Both the position numbers and the translations under genes were made by a program. Shown here piece by piece: positions 9,786 through 17,616 of a DNA stretch of 64,000 nucleotides. How positions within the stretch are numbered: the stretch's first letter is position 1; every line of letters begins with the position of its first letter. The DNA comes from Polaromonas sp. (GTDB lineage: Bacteria > Pseudomonadota > Gammaproteobacteria > Burkholderiales > Burkholderiaceae_C). The stretch is taken from assembly GCF_016185115.1 (NCBI RefSeq), contig NZ_JACPOF010000017.1:124001-188000 (forward strand), given 5' to 3'. The notes under the pieces were generated by a model. The model had not been told where the DNA came from. It was given only the letters and a program-made list of their open reading frames with translations, and did no database searches.

Positions 9786-10610
9786 TCAGGCTGCCCAGTT
9801 CACCAGCCCGCTCCACGCGGTCGCGAGCACCACGATGCCAAACGCAATGCGGTACCAGGCAAAGGGCACGAAGTCATGTGTGCTGATGTAGCGCAACAGC
9901 CAGCGCACGCACAGCCATGCGCTCACAAACGAGAAGATCAGGCCCACGGCAAACAGCGGAATGTCGTGCACCGACAGCAGCGCGCGCTCCTTGTACAGGC
10001 TGTACGCGCCAGCGCCTATCAGCGTCGGGATGGCGAGAAAGAACGAGAAGTCAGTCGCCGCCTGGCGCGACAGGCCAAACAGCATGCCGCCGATGATGGT
10101 GGCGCCGCTGCGGCTGGTGCCGGGCACCATGGCCAGGCACTGCGCCAGCCCGACCTTGAGGGCGTCCAGCGGCGTCATGTCGTCCACATGAATGACACGC
10201 ACCGAGCCGGGCGGCCGCCTCTCGGCCCACAAAATGATGAACCCGCCAATGATGAAGGTGCTGGCCACCACGGTCGGTACGAAGAGGTGCGCCTTGATGA
10301 ACTTGCCGAACAGCAGGCCCAGCACCACGGCAGGCAGAAAGCCGATGGCGATGTTCAACGCCAGGCGCCGCGCCCTCGGCTGGCGCGGCAGGGCGACGAT
10401 GGTCGAATGAATTTTTTGCCAGTACACCAGGATGACCGCAAAGATGGCGCCGGTCTGTATGGCAATGTCAAAGACCTTGGCCTTGTCGTCATCAAAACCC
10501 AGCAGCGAACCCGCAAGAATCAGGTGGCCTGTGGACGAGATGGGCAAAAACTCTGTCAAACCCTCGACGATGCCCATGATGGCGGCTTTGATTAGCAGTG
10601 CAATGTCCAC
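9786..10610 (-). CDS. uppP: undecaprenyl-diphosphate phosphatase UppP (BacA)
   Basis: 274-residue inner-membrane enzyme that dephosphorylates undecaprenyl pyrophosphate to recycle the lipid carrier for peptidoglycan and other envelope polymers; overproduction gives bacitracin resistance in other species. Both family motifs are present: [14 protein letters not shown] near residue 17 and [10 protein letters not shown] near residue 163, within about eight transmembrane segments. The start is GTG with AGAGGAG seven bases upstream. Monocistronic by spacing, divergent from the DUF924 gene. Confidence 0.97.
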   Translation of the reverse strand: MDIALLIKAAIMGIVEGLTEFLPISSTGHLILAGSLLGFDDDKAKVFDIAIQTGAIFAVILVYWQKIHSTIVALPRQPRARRLALNIAIGFLPAVVLGLLFGKFIKAHLFVPTVVASTFIIGGFIILWAERRPPGSVRVIHVDDMTPLDALKVGLAQCLAMVPGTSRSGATIIGGMLFGLSRQAATDFSFFLAIPTLIGAGAYSLYKERALLSVHDIPLFAVGLIFSFVSAWLCVRWLLRYISTHDFVPFAWYRIAFGIVVLATAWSGLVNWAA

Positions 10611-10718
10611 GCTGGCTCCTCTTTAGATTCTTGGGATTATCGTGCTTGCGCCTGACCAAGGCCTGAACTGAAGCCGGGCGCTTCCCCTGCCATCACGGGT
10701 TTTAAAAAGGCTGGCACC

Positions 10719-11348
10719 ATGTTGCCCATGACCTCAAACACCTCCCTTGCTTCGCCTGCCGAGATTCTTGAATTCTGGTTCGACGACGGTCTTGAAAAAG
10801 GCTGGCCAACCAAAGAGATGAAAGAACTCTGGTGGGGCGGCAGCAAGGGCCTTGATGAGACCGTGAAGGCCAGGTTTGCCGACCGCGTGGCAGAAGCCGT
10901 TGGCAGCGGACTGAAAGACTGGGAACCAGAACCCATGAGCAGGCTGGCCCTTGTGCTGCTGCTGGACCAGTTCACCCGCAACGTCTATCGCGGCACCGGC
11001 AAGGCCTTCTCGGGCGATGCGCGCGCGCAGTTGCTGGTGACTGATGCGCTGGCCCGCGAGTGGGACAAACAGCTGCCTTGGGTGTGCCGGGTGTTTTTGC
11101 TGATGCCGCTCATGCACGCTGAAAACCTCGCGCTGCAGGACGAGTGCGTGCAGCGCTTTCGCCAGCTTGCGCTTGATGCGCCTGACGAACTCAAACCCAA
11201 ACTGGCAGGCAATGGCGATTTCGCCGCGCAACACCGCGACATCGTTGCCCGCTTTGGCCGCTTCCCTTACCGCAATGCCGCATTGGGCCGGGCCAGCACG
11301 CCTGAAGAGCAGGAGTTCCTCAAGAACGGGCCGCGCTTCGGGCAATAA
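10719..11348 (+). CDS. DUF924 family protein
   Basis: 209 residues matching DUF924 throughout: PAEILEFWFDDG near the start, KELWWGGSKGLDE, LALVLLLDQFTRNVYRG and the LMPLMHAENLALQDECV helix. The fold is an all-helical TPR-like barrel; activity is unknown. AAAAGG lies eight bases before ATG 10719; a second ATG nine bases on is possible. It is followed by dispersed palindromic repeats rather than another gene. Confidence 0.88.
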   Translation: MLPMTSNTSLASPAEILEFWFDDGLEKGWPTKEMKELWWGGSKGLDETVKARFADRVAEAVGSGLKDWEPEPMSRLALVLLLDQFTRNVYRGTGKAFSGDARAQLLVTDALAREWDKQLPWVCRVFLLMPLMHAENLALQDECVQRFRQLALDAPDELKPKLAGNGDFAAQHRDIVARFGRFPYRNAALGRASTPEEQEFLKNGPRFGQ

Positions 11349-11364
11349 GGGTTCTGCGCAATCG

Positions 11365-11463
11365 GGGATGGATCCCGGATCGGGTCCGGGATGACAAGCC
11401 AGGACAGGGATGCAGCAGAGCTGCTGGCCCCCGCCTGTCATTGCGGACTTGATCCGCAATCCA
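11365..11463. repeat. paired REP-like palindromes
   Basis: Two short palindromes, ATCCCGGA-N5-TCCGGGAT (11372-11392) and ATTGCGGA-N5-TCCGCAAT (11440-11460), with GTCAT flanks pointing toward each other. The same two palindrome types recur at 21613, 21658, 22884, 22929, 47186, 52430 and 52487. They form a dispersed extragenic repeat family of a sort common in proteobacteria. Confidence 0.85.
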
Positions 11464-11822
11464 TACCCAACGAAGCGGCAAGGCAAGTCCGCCATCTTTT
11501 GAATCCAGACCACCACTGCGGGCCGTACTTCCTTCAAGACCCCATCCAGGGTGAGCGGCCAGTCCTGATTGTTAGGCGGGGCTGGTTTTTACAGACCACA
11601 GGTTTGGCACACGCCAGCCCTGTGGTTTTTTTTGCCTGTTTGATGCCTGTTTGCGCCTTGCTGGTGCATCGCCCCTAAAGGTGAAGATGTGTAAAGCAAA
11701 ACGCTGTCAGTGCGAGCAAGCGGCGTCCTACAGGGCTTTTTGCGGCCTGCGGGTGTACTACACATGTCCACCAAACATGTCTCAGGACATAGCCCGAATA
11801 AACGTAACGAGGAAACCATCAC
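11464..11822. other. intergenic stretch with no gene seen
   Basis: Between the REP-like pair and the DUF3455 lipoprotein gene. Apart from the terminator-like hairpin at 11596 I see no convincing coding, RNA or operator signal. Open frames here lack a ribosome site and protein-like composition. Confidence 0.5.
11596..11633 (+). terminator. intrinsic terminator-like hairpin
   Basis: CCACAGG and CCTGTGG arms (11596-11602, 11619-11625) are followed at once by eight T residues. It is about 250 bases past the DUF924 gene, so which transcript it ends is unclear. Confidence 0.6.
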
Positions 11823-12410
11823 ATGAAAAGCACGCACAACACCATGATCGCCTACGGCAAAAGCACCCTGGCCACGCTCGGTATCGTCACGGGCACCGCC
11901 CTGTTGATGGCCGCTTGTAACGTGACCCCCAAAGTCCGCCCGTTTGACCAGACCACCATTTCACAGAAGGTCCAGGTGCCTGCAGGCAACGTGATCGCCC
12001 TCGAAACCACCGCCACCGGCAACCTCACGTATGTGTGCCGTAACGACATTCCAACTGCCGGCAGCATGGGCTGGGCTCTGGTCACCCCATCGGCCAAGCT
12101 GTATGACCGCGAAGGCAAGGAAATCGGCGTTTACTCTGGCCCGCCAGCCACCTGGACGCTGTCTGACGGCTCCAGCGTTGTCGGCACCCAGATCGCCATC
12201 GAACCAGTGGTGGGCGGCATTCACATTCCCCTGCAACTGTCTACCGCAAGGCCAGGCATGGCACCAGGCATGTTGTCCAACATCACTTACATCCAGCGCG
12301 TCAACACCAAGAACGGTGCTGATTTTGTGACCGCCTGCACACAGAGCGAAATCGGCAAGACCGTGGTTCGCCCTTACCAGGCCGACTACATTTTCTGGAA
12401 AGCCGCTTAA
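11823..12410 (+). CDS. DUF3455 lipoprotein
   Basis: 195 residues. A signal peptide ends in the lipobox LMAAC with Cys32 as lipidation site, so the protein is probably a membrane-anchored periplasmic or outer-membrane lipoprotein. The mature part matches DUF3455: VPAGNVIALETTATGNLTYVC, WALVTPSAKLYDREGKEIG, DGSSVVGTQIA. Molecular function is unknown. The ribosome site is AACGAGGAAACC before the ATG. A strong terminator follows 85 bases after the stop. Confidence 0.85.
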   Translation: MKSTHNTMIAYGKSTLATLGIVTGTALLMAACNVTPKVRPFDQTTISQKVQVPAGNVIALETTATGNLTYVCRNDIPTAGSMGWALVTPSAKLYDREGKEIGVYSGPPATWTLSDGSSVVGTQIAIEPVVGGIHIPLQLSTARPGMAPGMLSNITYIQRVNTKNGADFVTACTQSEIGKTVVRPYQADYIFWKAA

Positions 12411-12494
12411 GCCACAAGGCTGAGACGCTGAAGGCAACAGTTCAGGCGCGCTACTCGCAGGGCGTGTCACCATGGAGGCAAAGCGCCATGGAAC

Positions 12495-12531
12495 AAAGTC
12501 CGCAGGCCCCGGTCTGCGGACTTTGCTTTTT
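12495..12531 (+). terminator. intrinsic terminator of the DUF3455 gene
   Basis: AAAGTCCGCAG and CTGCGGACTTT form an 11-base stem with an 8-base loop, followed by GCTTTTTG. Confidence 0.8.
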
Positions 12532-12568
12532 GAGCGTCCCTTTTGAAGCTCCTTACGGCAGCCGCCCT

Positions 12569-12596
12569 AAAAAAGCCCGCATCATGCGGGCTTTTT
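12569..12596. terminator. bidirectional terminator between convergent genes
   Basis: GCCCGCA-TCA-TGCGGGC stem (12575-12591) flanked by A6 on the left and T5 on the right. It suits the end of the leftward PVYVQP-repeat gene as well as rightward read-through. Confidence 0.8.
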
Positions 12597-12626
12597 GACT
12601 GCCGGGGCAGCTCGTTTCAAACGGGC

Positions 12627-13019
12627 TTACCGGGAGTAATAAACCGGCGCGTAGCCCGGCCCATAACCGTGACGCGGCGCCTGCACGTAATACCCATTAC
12701 CCCTGTGGCCGTGGTGACGGCCGGGGCGCACATAGACAGGTTGCGGAGCGTAATACACAGGCTGTGGGCCGTAGTACACGGGGCGGGGCTGCACGTACAC
12801 CGGGGCGGGCTGTACATAGACGGGGGCCGGCTGCACATACACAGGCTGCGAATACACAGGGTAGGCATTGGTCACACCGACCTGCACACCCGGAACACCT
12901 ATGCCGACCGAGAAAGACACGTTGTCACGTGCCTGCGCCGCACCGGCAAAGCCGAAAGCTGCCACCGCGAGGGTTGCAGCGATCAGGCCGGTACGTTTTG
13001 AATTGAAGACTGTCTTCAT
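12627..13019 (-). CDS. secreted Pro/Tyr/Val-rich repeat protein
   Basis: 130 residues from the ATG at 13019, chosen over an upstream in-frame start because AAGGAG lies eight bases before it. MKTVFNSKRTGLIAATLAVAAFGFAGAAQA is a clear signal peptide. The mature chain has a short DNVSFSVGIGVPGVQVG strand region. Then come about six PVY-type repeats (PVYVQPAPVYVQPRPVYYGPQ) and a His/Gly/Tyr-rich tail. It is probably an envelope or extracellular protein; I do not recognise a named family beyond the low-complexity YxxP repeat type and assign no function. Confidence 0.75.
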   Translation of the reverse strand: MKTVFNSKRTGLIAATLAVAAFGFAGAAQARDNVSFSVGIGVPGVQVGVTNAYPVYSQPVYVQPAPVYVQPAPVYVQPRPVYYGPQPVYYAPQPVYVRPGRHHGHRGNGYYVQAPRHGYGPGYAPVYYSR

Positions 13020-13191
13020 AAAGTTCTCCTTCTGCAGGGTTAATGGGCACAAGCCGCCCATGTCTGTATTAAACGCAGCTCATTGGCAAACGCCTACCGC
13101 CTTTACCGTTAAGAGCGTAGCGAAACGTAAGCGAAACCCGGGCTTTACACGGCCCACAGGGCAAACCCGCCCCTGCCCCTAAAATCATTGA

Positions 13192-15330
13192 ATGACCTCC
13201 CCCGCTCCCGCAGACAAAGAAACCCACAAGCCCAGCAACTTTTTGCGCCAGATCATCGAAAAAGACCTGGCTGAAGGCACCTACGCCGCCCGCACCTGGG
13301 GCGGCAGCCCGGGCGACGCAGCCCACCACGCCGCAGGCCAGCCCGACCCTGCCAAAGTGCGCATGCGCTTTCCGCCAGAGCCCAACGGCTACCTGCATGT
13401 GGGCCACGCCAAAAGCATTTGCCTCAACTTTGGCCTGGCGCGTGAATACGGCGGCGTCTGCCACCTGCGTTTTGACGACACCAACCCCGAAAAAGAAGAC
13501 ACCGAATACGTCAACTCCATCATTGATGCGGTGAAGTGGCTGGGCTTTGACTGGGCCCAGATCGGCCACGCACCCGGCAGCGATGCGCCCTTCCAGGCCA
13601 GCGACTATTTTGACTTCATGTACCGTGCGGCCGAATACCTCATCGAGTCAGGCAACGCATACGTCGATGAACAGACCGCCGAAGAGATGCGCCACAACCG
13701 CGGCGACTTCGGCCACCCCGGCACCGACAGCCCCTTCCGCACCCGCACGCCGGCTGAAAACCTGGCGCGCTTCAGGGAGATGCGTGACGGCAAGCTGCCC
13801 GACGGCGCCGCCGTGCTGCGCGCAAAGATCGACATGGCCTCGCCCAACATCAACATGCGCGACCCGGCCATTTACCGCATTCGCCGCGCGCACCACCACA
13901 ACACCGGCGACACCTGGTGCATCTACCCGATGTACACCTTCGCCCACCCGGTTGAAGACGCGCTTGAGCGAATTACTCACAGTATTTGCACGCTTGAATT
14001 TGAAGATCAACGGCCGTTTTACGACTGGGTGATGTGCCAGTTGATTGAACTTTTCTCGCCGGAATCTTGGGACAAATGGATCAGCGCAATAGTCGAACAG
14101 TTTCGGGAAGATCCTTCTGGGGTCGCTGAGTTTGCCGGACATTGCTGGATTTCCTATCGTCATCTTGATCCGCAACGACATTTCCAGCAAATCGCGCATT
14201 CCGGACTGACTGCCAAACTTATGGCAAATGAGCAGGCCTTTAAAGAAGCCGAGACAGCATTCGTGAGCAAACTCAGTGAAGATCGATATTTCTCTTTGCA
14301 CGAATTCGGACCAAGATTTTTTAGCTCACGTCCCGACTTTGCGACAACGCTGAACCCGGACGTTGCGCGAGGCCCAATGCCGCATCAATACGAGTTTGCG
14401 CGCCTCAACCTCACTTATGTGCTCACCAGCAAACGCAAGCTGGCCCAGCTCGTCAATGAAAAGCGCGTCAACGGATGGGACGACCCGCGCATGCCCACCA
14501 TCGTCGGCCTGCGCCGCCGCGGCTACACGCCAGAGGCCATTCAACTGTTTGCCGAACGCATAGGCGTGACCAAAAGCGACAGCTGGATCGACTACAGCAC
14601 GCTAGAAGGCGCACTGCGCGACACCCTGGACCCCATCGCCCCCCGCGCCATGGCTGTGCTCGACCCCGTCAGGCTGGTGCTCACCAACTGGGATGAGGTC
14701 ATGGGTGCAGGTGTGCTCGACGATTGCTCTGCCCCGGTGCACCCGCACCATGAAGACATGGGCAAACGCCACTTCAAAATCGGCAAAGAGGTGTGGATAG
14801 AACGCACCGACTATGAAGAAGTGCCGCCCAAGGGCTTCTTCCGCCTCTTCCCGCCACACACCAACGCCAGCAACCAGGCCATCGCCGGCAGCAAGGTGCG
14901 CCTGAAGTACGGCCACGTCATTGAATGCATTGGCGCAAGCAAAGATGCAGACGGCAAGGTCACTGAAGTGCATGCCAGACTCATCCCCGACACCAAGAGC
15001 GGAACGCCGGGCTCAGACGCCATCAAGGTCAAGGGCGTCATCACCTGGGTGGGTGTGAACGATGCCGTAGAAGCCGAAGTACGTTTGTACGACCGCCTGT
15101 TCACCGAAGCGCACCCTGAAGCGAACGGAAAAGATTTTCTGGAGAACCTGAACGCCGACAGCCTGAAAGTGGTGACGGCGTATGTCGAACCCTCACTGGC
15201 AAAAGTACCTGCCGGTCAGCGCTTTCAGTTTGAGCGGCATGGGTACTTTGTGACGGATCTTGTGGATCACACCGAGGGTAAGCCTGTGTTCAATCGGGTG
15301 ACTGGGATGAAGGATAGTTGGGGCAAGTAA
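13192..15330 (+). CDS. glnS: glutaminyl-tRNA synthetase with an extra internal segment
   Basis: 712 residues, against about 555 in E. coli and about 600 as I recall in relatives. It charges tRNA-Gln in the cytoplasm. The class I signatures are intact: HVGH at 69-72 inside PPEPNGYLHVGHAK, and SKR at 413-415 in the KMSKS position. Between FYDW (residue 279) and QYEFARLNL (residue 399), where I expect about 15 residues, there are about 118. The extra part (about 281-396) is AT-richer: my hand count for 14041-14340 is 141 GC in 300. The ATG lies in a sequence with no strong ribosome site. C-terminal anticodon-binding barrels look complete. The gene is presumably essential and functional; what the insertion does is unknown. 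Confidence 0.93.
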   Translation: MTSPAPADKETHKPSNFLRQIIEKDLAEGTYAARTWGGSPGDAAHHAAGQPDPAKVRMRFPPEPNGYLHVGHAKSICLNFGLAREYGGVCHLRFDDTNPEKEDTEYVNSIIDAVKWLGFDWAQIGHAPGSDAPFQASDYFDFMYRAAEYLIESGNAYVDEQTAEEMRHNRGDFGHPGTDSPFRTRTPAENLARFREMRDGKLPDGAAVLRAKIDMASPNINMRDPAIYRIRRAHHHNTGDTWCIYPMYTFAHPVEDALERITHSICTLEFEDQRPFYDWVMCQLIELFSPESWDKWISAIVEQFREDPSGVAEFAGHCWISYRHLDPQRHFQQIAHSGLTAKLMANEQAFKEAETAFVSKLSEDRYFSLHEFGPRFFSSRPDFATTLNPDVARGPMPHQYEFARLNLTYVLTSKRKLAQLVNEKRVNGWDDPRMPTIVGLRRRGYTPEAIQLFAERIGVTKSDSWIDYSTLEGALRDTLDPIAPRAMAVLDPVRLVLTNWDEVMGAGVLDDCSAPVHPHHEDMGKRHFKIGKEVWIERTDYEEVPPKGFFRLFPPHTNASNQAIAGSKVRLKYGHVIECIGASKDADGKVTEVHARLIPDTKSGTPGSDAIKVKGVITWVGVNDAVEAEVRLYDRLFTEAHPEANGKDFLENLNADSLKVVTAYVEPSLAKVPAGQRFQFERHGYFVTDLVDHTEGKPVFNRVTGMKDSWGK
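14032..14379 (+). other. in-frame extra segment inside glnS
   Basis: Encodes about 116 residues (ELFSPESWDKWISAIVEQF ... LNPDVARGPMP) not expected in a GlnRS, mostly helical by eye, with no stop in frame. About 47% GC by hand count, where a 60-base line of the same gene upstream (13801-13860) counts 67%. Flanking conserved GlnRS codons from about 13966 to 14400 also look AT-richer. This suggests that a whole donor glnS block carrying the insertion was recombined in. Confidence 0.75.
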
Positions 15331-15400
15331 ATCTGTACAAGTCCACCAAAGTAGCTAGATAGCAACCCGTATTTCATTCTCCTGGAATCAATAAAACTCT

Positions 15401-16117
15401 ATGGCAAAGTTTCTAAACACCAGCGCTACAAACTATTTCCTGGAGGAATTGATCAAGGGGGCTTCTGACCGTCTGATTCTGATCAGCCCCTTTCTCAAAC
15501 TTAACGACCGGATGAAAGAGCTGCTTGCCGATAAGAACAGGCTGAAGATTGACGTGCGCATCGTGTATGGCAAAAGCGAGTTGCAACCGCAGGAGATTGA
15601 ATGGCTACGTGGTCTGACCTATATACGTACAAGCTTCTGCAAAAATCTGCACGCGAAGTGCTACATGAACGAAGAATTATGTATTGTCACAAGCCTAAAT
15701 CTCTATGAGTTCAGTCAAGTTAATAACAATGAGATGGGCATCCTTATTCAGCGCGCAGAAGATACCCAACTCTACAAAGATGCGTATGAAGAAGCACAGC
15801 GAATAATCCGCATCAGCGATGAAGTGCGTATTTCTCTTGAACGGGTTACCAGTGAATCGCCAGCGGTGACCCATGACGCCGACCGGAATGCTGAGGTTGA
15901 GACTACAAGCGACAAACTTCCCTCGGGAAAGTTGGCCCAGAAATTGGGACTGAAAACAGCACAGCTTTTGGATCGGGCAACAGAACTTGGCTATTTGGTC
16001 CTGAATGGTGACAAGCACGACCTGACACCAAAAGGAGAGAACGCTGGCCTGGAGTTTATTGCGAAGGGGCGTTTCGGGCCGTATTTTCTGTGGCCTCAAG
16101 ATTTCCATCTCATATGA
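15401..16117 (+). CDS. PLD-superfamily (HKD) protein
   Basis: 238 residues with a single phospholipase-D-like domain. ASDRLILISPFLKLNDRMKELL is the usual opening strand-helix, and NLHAKCYMNEELCIVTSLNLYEFS carries the H-x-K and the following S-x-N. A single HKD implies a dimer, as in Nuc-type endonucleases. The C-terminal third (about 170-238) looks like a small winged-helix or helical domain (KLAQKLGLKTAQLLDRATELG). Codon use and composition are clearly AT-richer than neighbours, suggesting transfer. No partner gene marks a defence or toxin system. DNase or phosphodiesterase activity is inferred only. Confidence 0.75.
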   Translation: MAKFLNTSATNYFLEELIKGASDRLILISPFLKLNDRMKELLADKNRLKIDVRIVYGKSELQPQEIEWLRGLTYIRTSFCKNLHAKCYMNEELCIVTSLNLYEFSQVNNNEMGILIQRAEDTQLYKDAYEEAQRIIRISDEVRISLERVTSESPAVTHDADRNAEVETTSDKLPSGKLAQKLGLKTAQLLDRATELGYLVLNGDKHDLTPKGENAGLEFIAKGRFGPYFLWPQDFHLI

Positions 16118-16137
16118 ATGACTGCTGACCCCGCCAT

Positions 16138-16260
16138 TTCCGCCCACGACAACGTCAAGCTTGAAATGCTGAGCATTTCGGTTGTTAAAAAGGGCTTCCA
16201 TTTGATTGACTGGGCTAGGGTCACAGACGCATCGCCATCATGGCAGCCAAGCCTTGCAAC
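16138..16260 (+). pseudogene. decayed fragment of a methyltransferase gene
   Basis: The DNA aligns over about 120 bases with the start of the exported methyltransferase gene at 19501-19617. Shared blocks include GACAACGTCA, GCTTGAAATGCT, AAAAAGGGC and GATTGAC. After GATTGAC one base is lost, shifting the frame through the motif that encodes the SAM-binding loop in the intact copy. The fragment stops near 16256 and merges with the rluE reading frame. A decayed duplicate or remnant is the simplest reading. Confidence 0.75.
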
Positions 16261-16829
16261 TCAAACCACCCATCCCCCACCTGATCTGCTTCAACAAGCC
16301 CTACGGCGTCCTCAGCCAGTTCACCGCTGAAGGGCGCTGGCGTGGGTTGAAGGACTTCATCAACATTCCCGATGTCTATGTGGCCGGCCGCCTGGACGCC
16401 GACAGTGAAGGCTTGTTGCTGCTGACCAGCGACGGCAAGTTGCAGGCGCGCATTGCAGACCCGCGCTTCAAGATGGAAAAGACCTATTGGGTGCAGCTTG
16501 AAGGCGTGCCTGATGACGCTGCGCTGGCCGCCTTGCGTGCGGGCGTACAGCTCAATGACGGGTTGACGCTGCCTGCGCGTGCAGAGTGCATGGGTGAACC
16601 GCCCGCGCTTTGGCCACGCGACCCGCCGATACGCGTGCGGCAGGCGCAACCGACATCGTGGCTGGAGCTGGTGATTCGTGAAGGGCGCAACCGGCAGGTG
16701 CGGCGCATGACGGCTGCGGTGGGCTTTCCGACGCTGCGGCTGATACGTGCTGCTGTCGGGCCCTACTCAATTGACGGACTGGCGCAGGGCACTTGGCGTG
16801 AGGCTGAAGATCAGCCTGACAACAGCTAG
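16206..16829 (+). CDS. rluE: RluE-type 23S rRNA pseudouridine synthase
   Basis: 207-residue member of the RsuA/RluB/E/F family, which isomerises a uridine in 23S rRNA (U2457 in E. coli RluE). Catalytic Asp is in [17 protein letters not shown] near residue 61. The family C-terminal motif is [26 protein letters not shown]. There is no N-terminal S4 domain, as expected for RluE. The start is uncertain: the ATG at 16206 and the TTG at 16254 both fall within the decayed methyltransferase fragment, so the first 15 or so residues may be recruited sequence. The conserved fold begins at [13 protein letters not shown]. Confidence 0.88.
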   Translation: MTGLGSQTHRHHGSQALQLKPPIPHLICFNKPYGVLSQFTAEGRWRGLKDFINIPDVYVAGRLDADSEGLLLLTSDGKLQARIADPRFKMEKTYWVQLEGVPDDAALAALRAGVQLNDGLTLPARAECMGEPPALWPRDPPIRVRQAQPTSWLELVIREGRNRQVRRMTAAVGFPTLRLIRAAVGPYSIDGLAQGTWREAEDQPDNS

Positions 16830-17153
16830 AGATATTGCGGCCACTACGCCGGACCGCCAGCTTCAGGAATTTGCGCCTGCTTGCGCCTGATGAATAGCCA
16901 TGTTCGCTCCCCGTCAAGTTCTGGATCACCGTACTTAATCTGGCAAGAAGTGTGCGGTTATCGCTTCTCTCCTAAAATGCATACATGACCTGCTTCCACA
17001 TCTGCTCCCTGCGTCGCCAGCTGACGCCAGCACTCTCCTAAGCCCGGCGGTCCGCTCCCTCCCTTTCAGCGCAACCATCCACCGCCGGGCCACAGCCCCG
17101 CGCGTACGCGAACGCCCTTCACAGCCGGCGTCCGCTTTTGATGGAGTGCAGCC
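16830..17153. other. intergenic stretch with no feature recognised
   Basis: 324 bases between rluE and the Rnk-like gene. Presumably holds the promoter of the latter, but I cannot point to convincing -35/-10 boxes, hairpins or an ORF. Confidence 0.4.
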
Positions 17154-17555
17154 ATGCATGCAATGGTTCACGGCGAGCGCACGCTTACCGATATTGACTA
17201 CGCCCGTCTCAACAAGCTGCTGAGCCAGCAGCGCCCTGCCCACCTGGCCGACTGGTTCGAGAGCGCGGAGGTGACGGGCTCTCGCGCCGCGCCCGACGAC
17301 CTTGTCACGATGAATTCGCGCGTGGAAGTCGTGGATGTGCACACGCACCACCGCCAGGTTCTCACCATCTGCTACCCCGGCGACGCAGAGCCCACCGCGG
17401 AACACATTTCTGTGCTATCGCCCGTGGGCAGCAGCCTGCTGGGCTTGAGGGCTGGCGACACCGCCCGGTGGCTCACGCCCCACGGAGAGGGCTGCGCCGC
17501 GCAGATCGTTGCCATCCAGTACCAGCCTGAAGCCACGGGTGACTACACCCGTTAA
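17154..17555 (+). CDS. Rnk-type GreA/GreB C-terminal-domain protein
   Basis: 133 residues resembling Rnk, the regulator of nucleoside diphosphate kinase, which folds like the C-terminal half of GreA and binds RNA polymerase. Matching blocks are LTDIDYARLNKLL at the N terminus, PDDLVTMNSRVEVVD, TICYPGDAEPTAEHISVLSPVGSSLLGLRAGD and the terminal IQYQPEATGDY. It precedes a universal-stress gene by about 60 bases in the same direction. That arrangement would suit a stress-response pair, which is inference. Confidence 0.85.
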   Translation: MHAMVHGERTLTDIDYARLNKLLSQQRPAHLADWFESAEVTGSRAAPDDLVTMNSRVEVVDVHTHHRQVLTICYPGDAEPTAEHISVLSPVGSSLLGLRAGDTARWLTPHGEGCAAQIVAIQYQPEATGDYTR

Positions 17556-17616
17556 TCCGCTTATCCGTTTATCGCTATCCGCCATCTGCGGTTTTTCAAA
17601 AAGAAAGGAGTGCGCC

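Noticed and set aside
9738..10595. 285-codon open frame opposite uppP
   Set aside because: Complete overlap with a certain uppP gene; composition is Arg/Gln/His-rich shadow type.
14032..14379. The glnS extra segment as an intein
   Set aside because: It lacks the C-terminal His-Asn followed by Cys/Ser/Thr (the junction reads GPMPHQYEF), no clear N-terminal splice block is seen, and about 116 residues is short even for a mini-intein.
15401..16117. PLD-like gene as part of a defence system
   Set aside because: No helicase, methylase, NTPase or toxin partner adjacent; a lone HKD protein is not enough.
16118..16330. Independent 70-codon gene after the PLD-like gene
   Set aside because: Its DNA is a frame-shifted copy of the methyltransferase 5' region and it overlaps rluE, so it is better read as a remnant.
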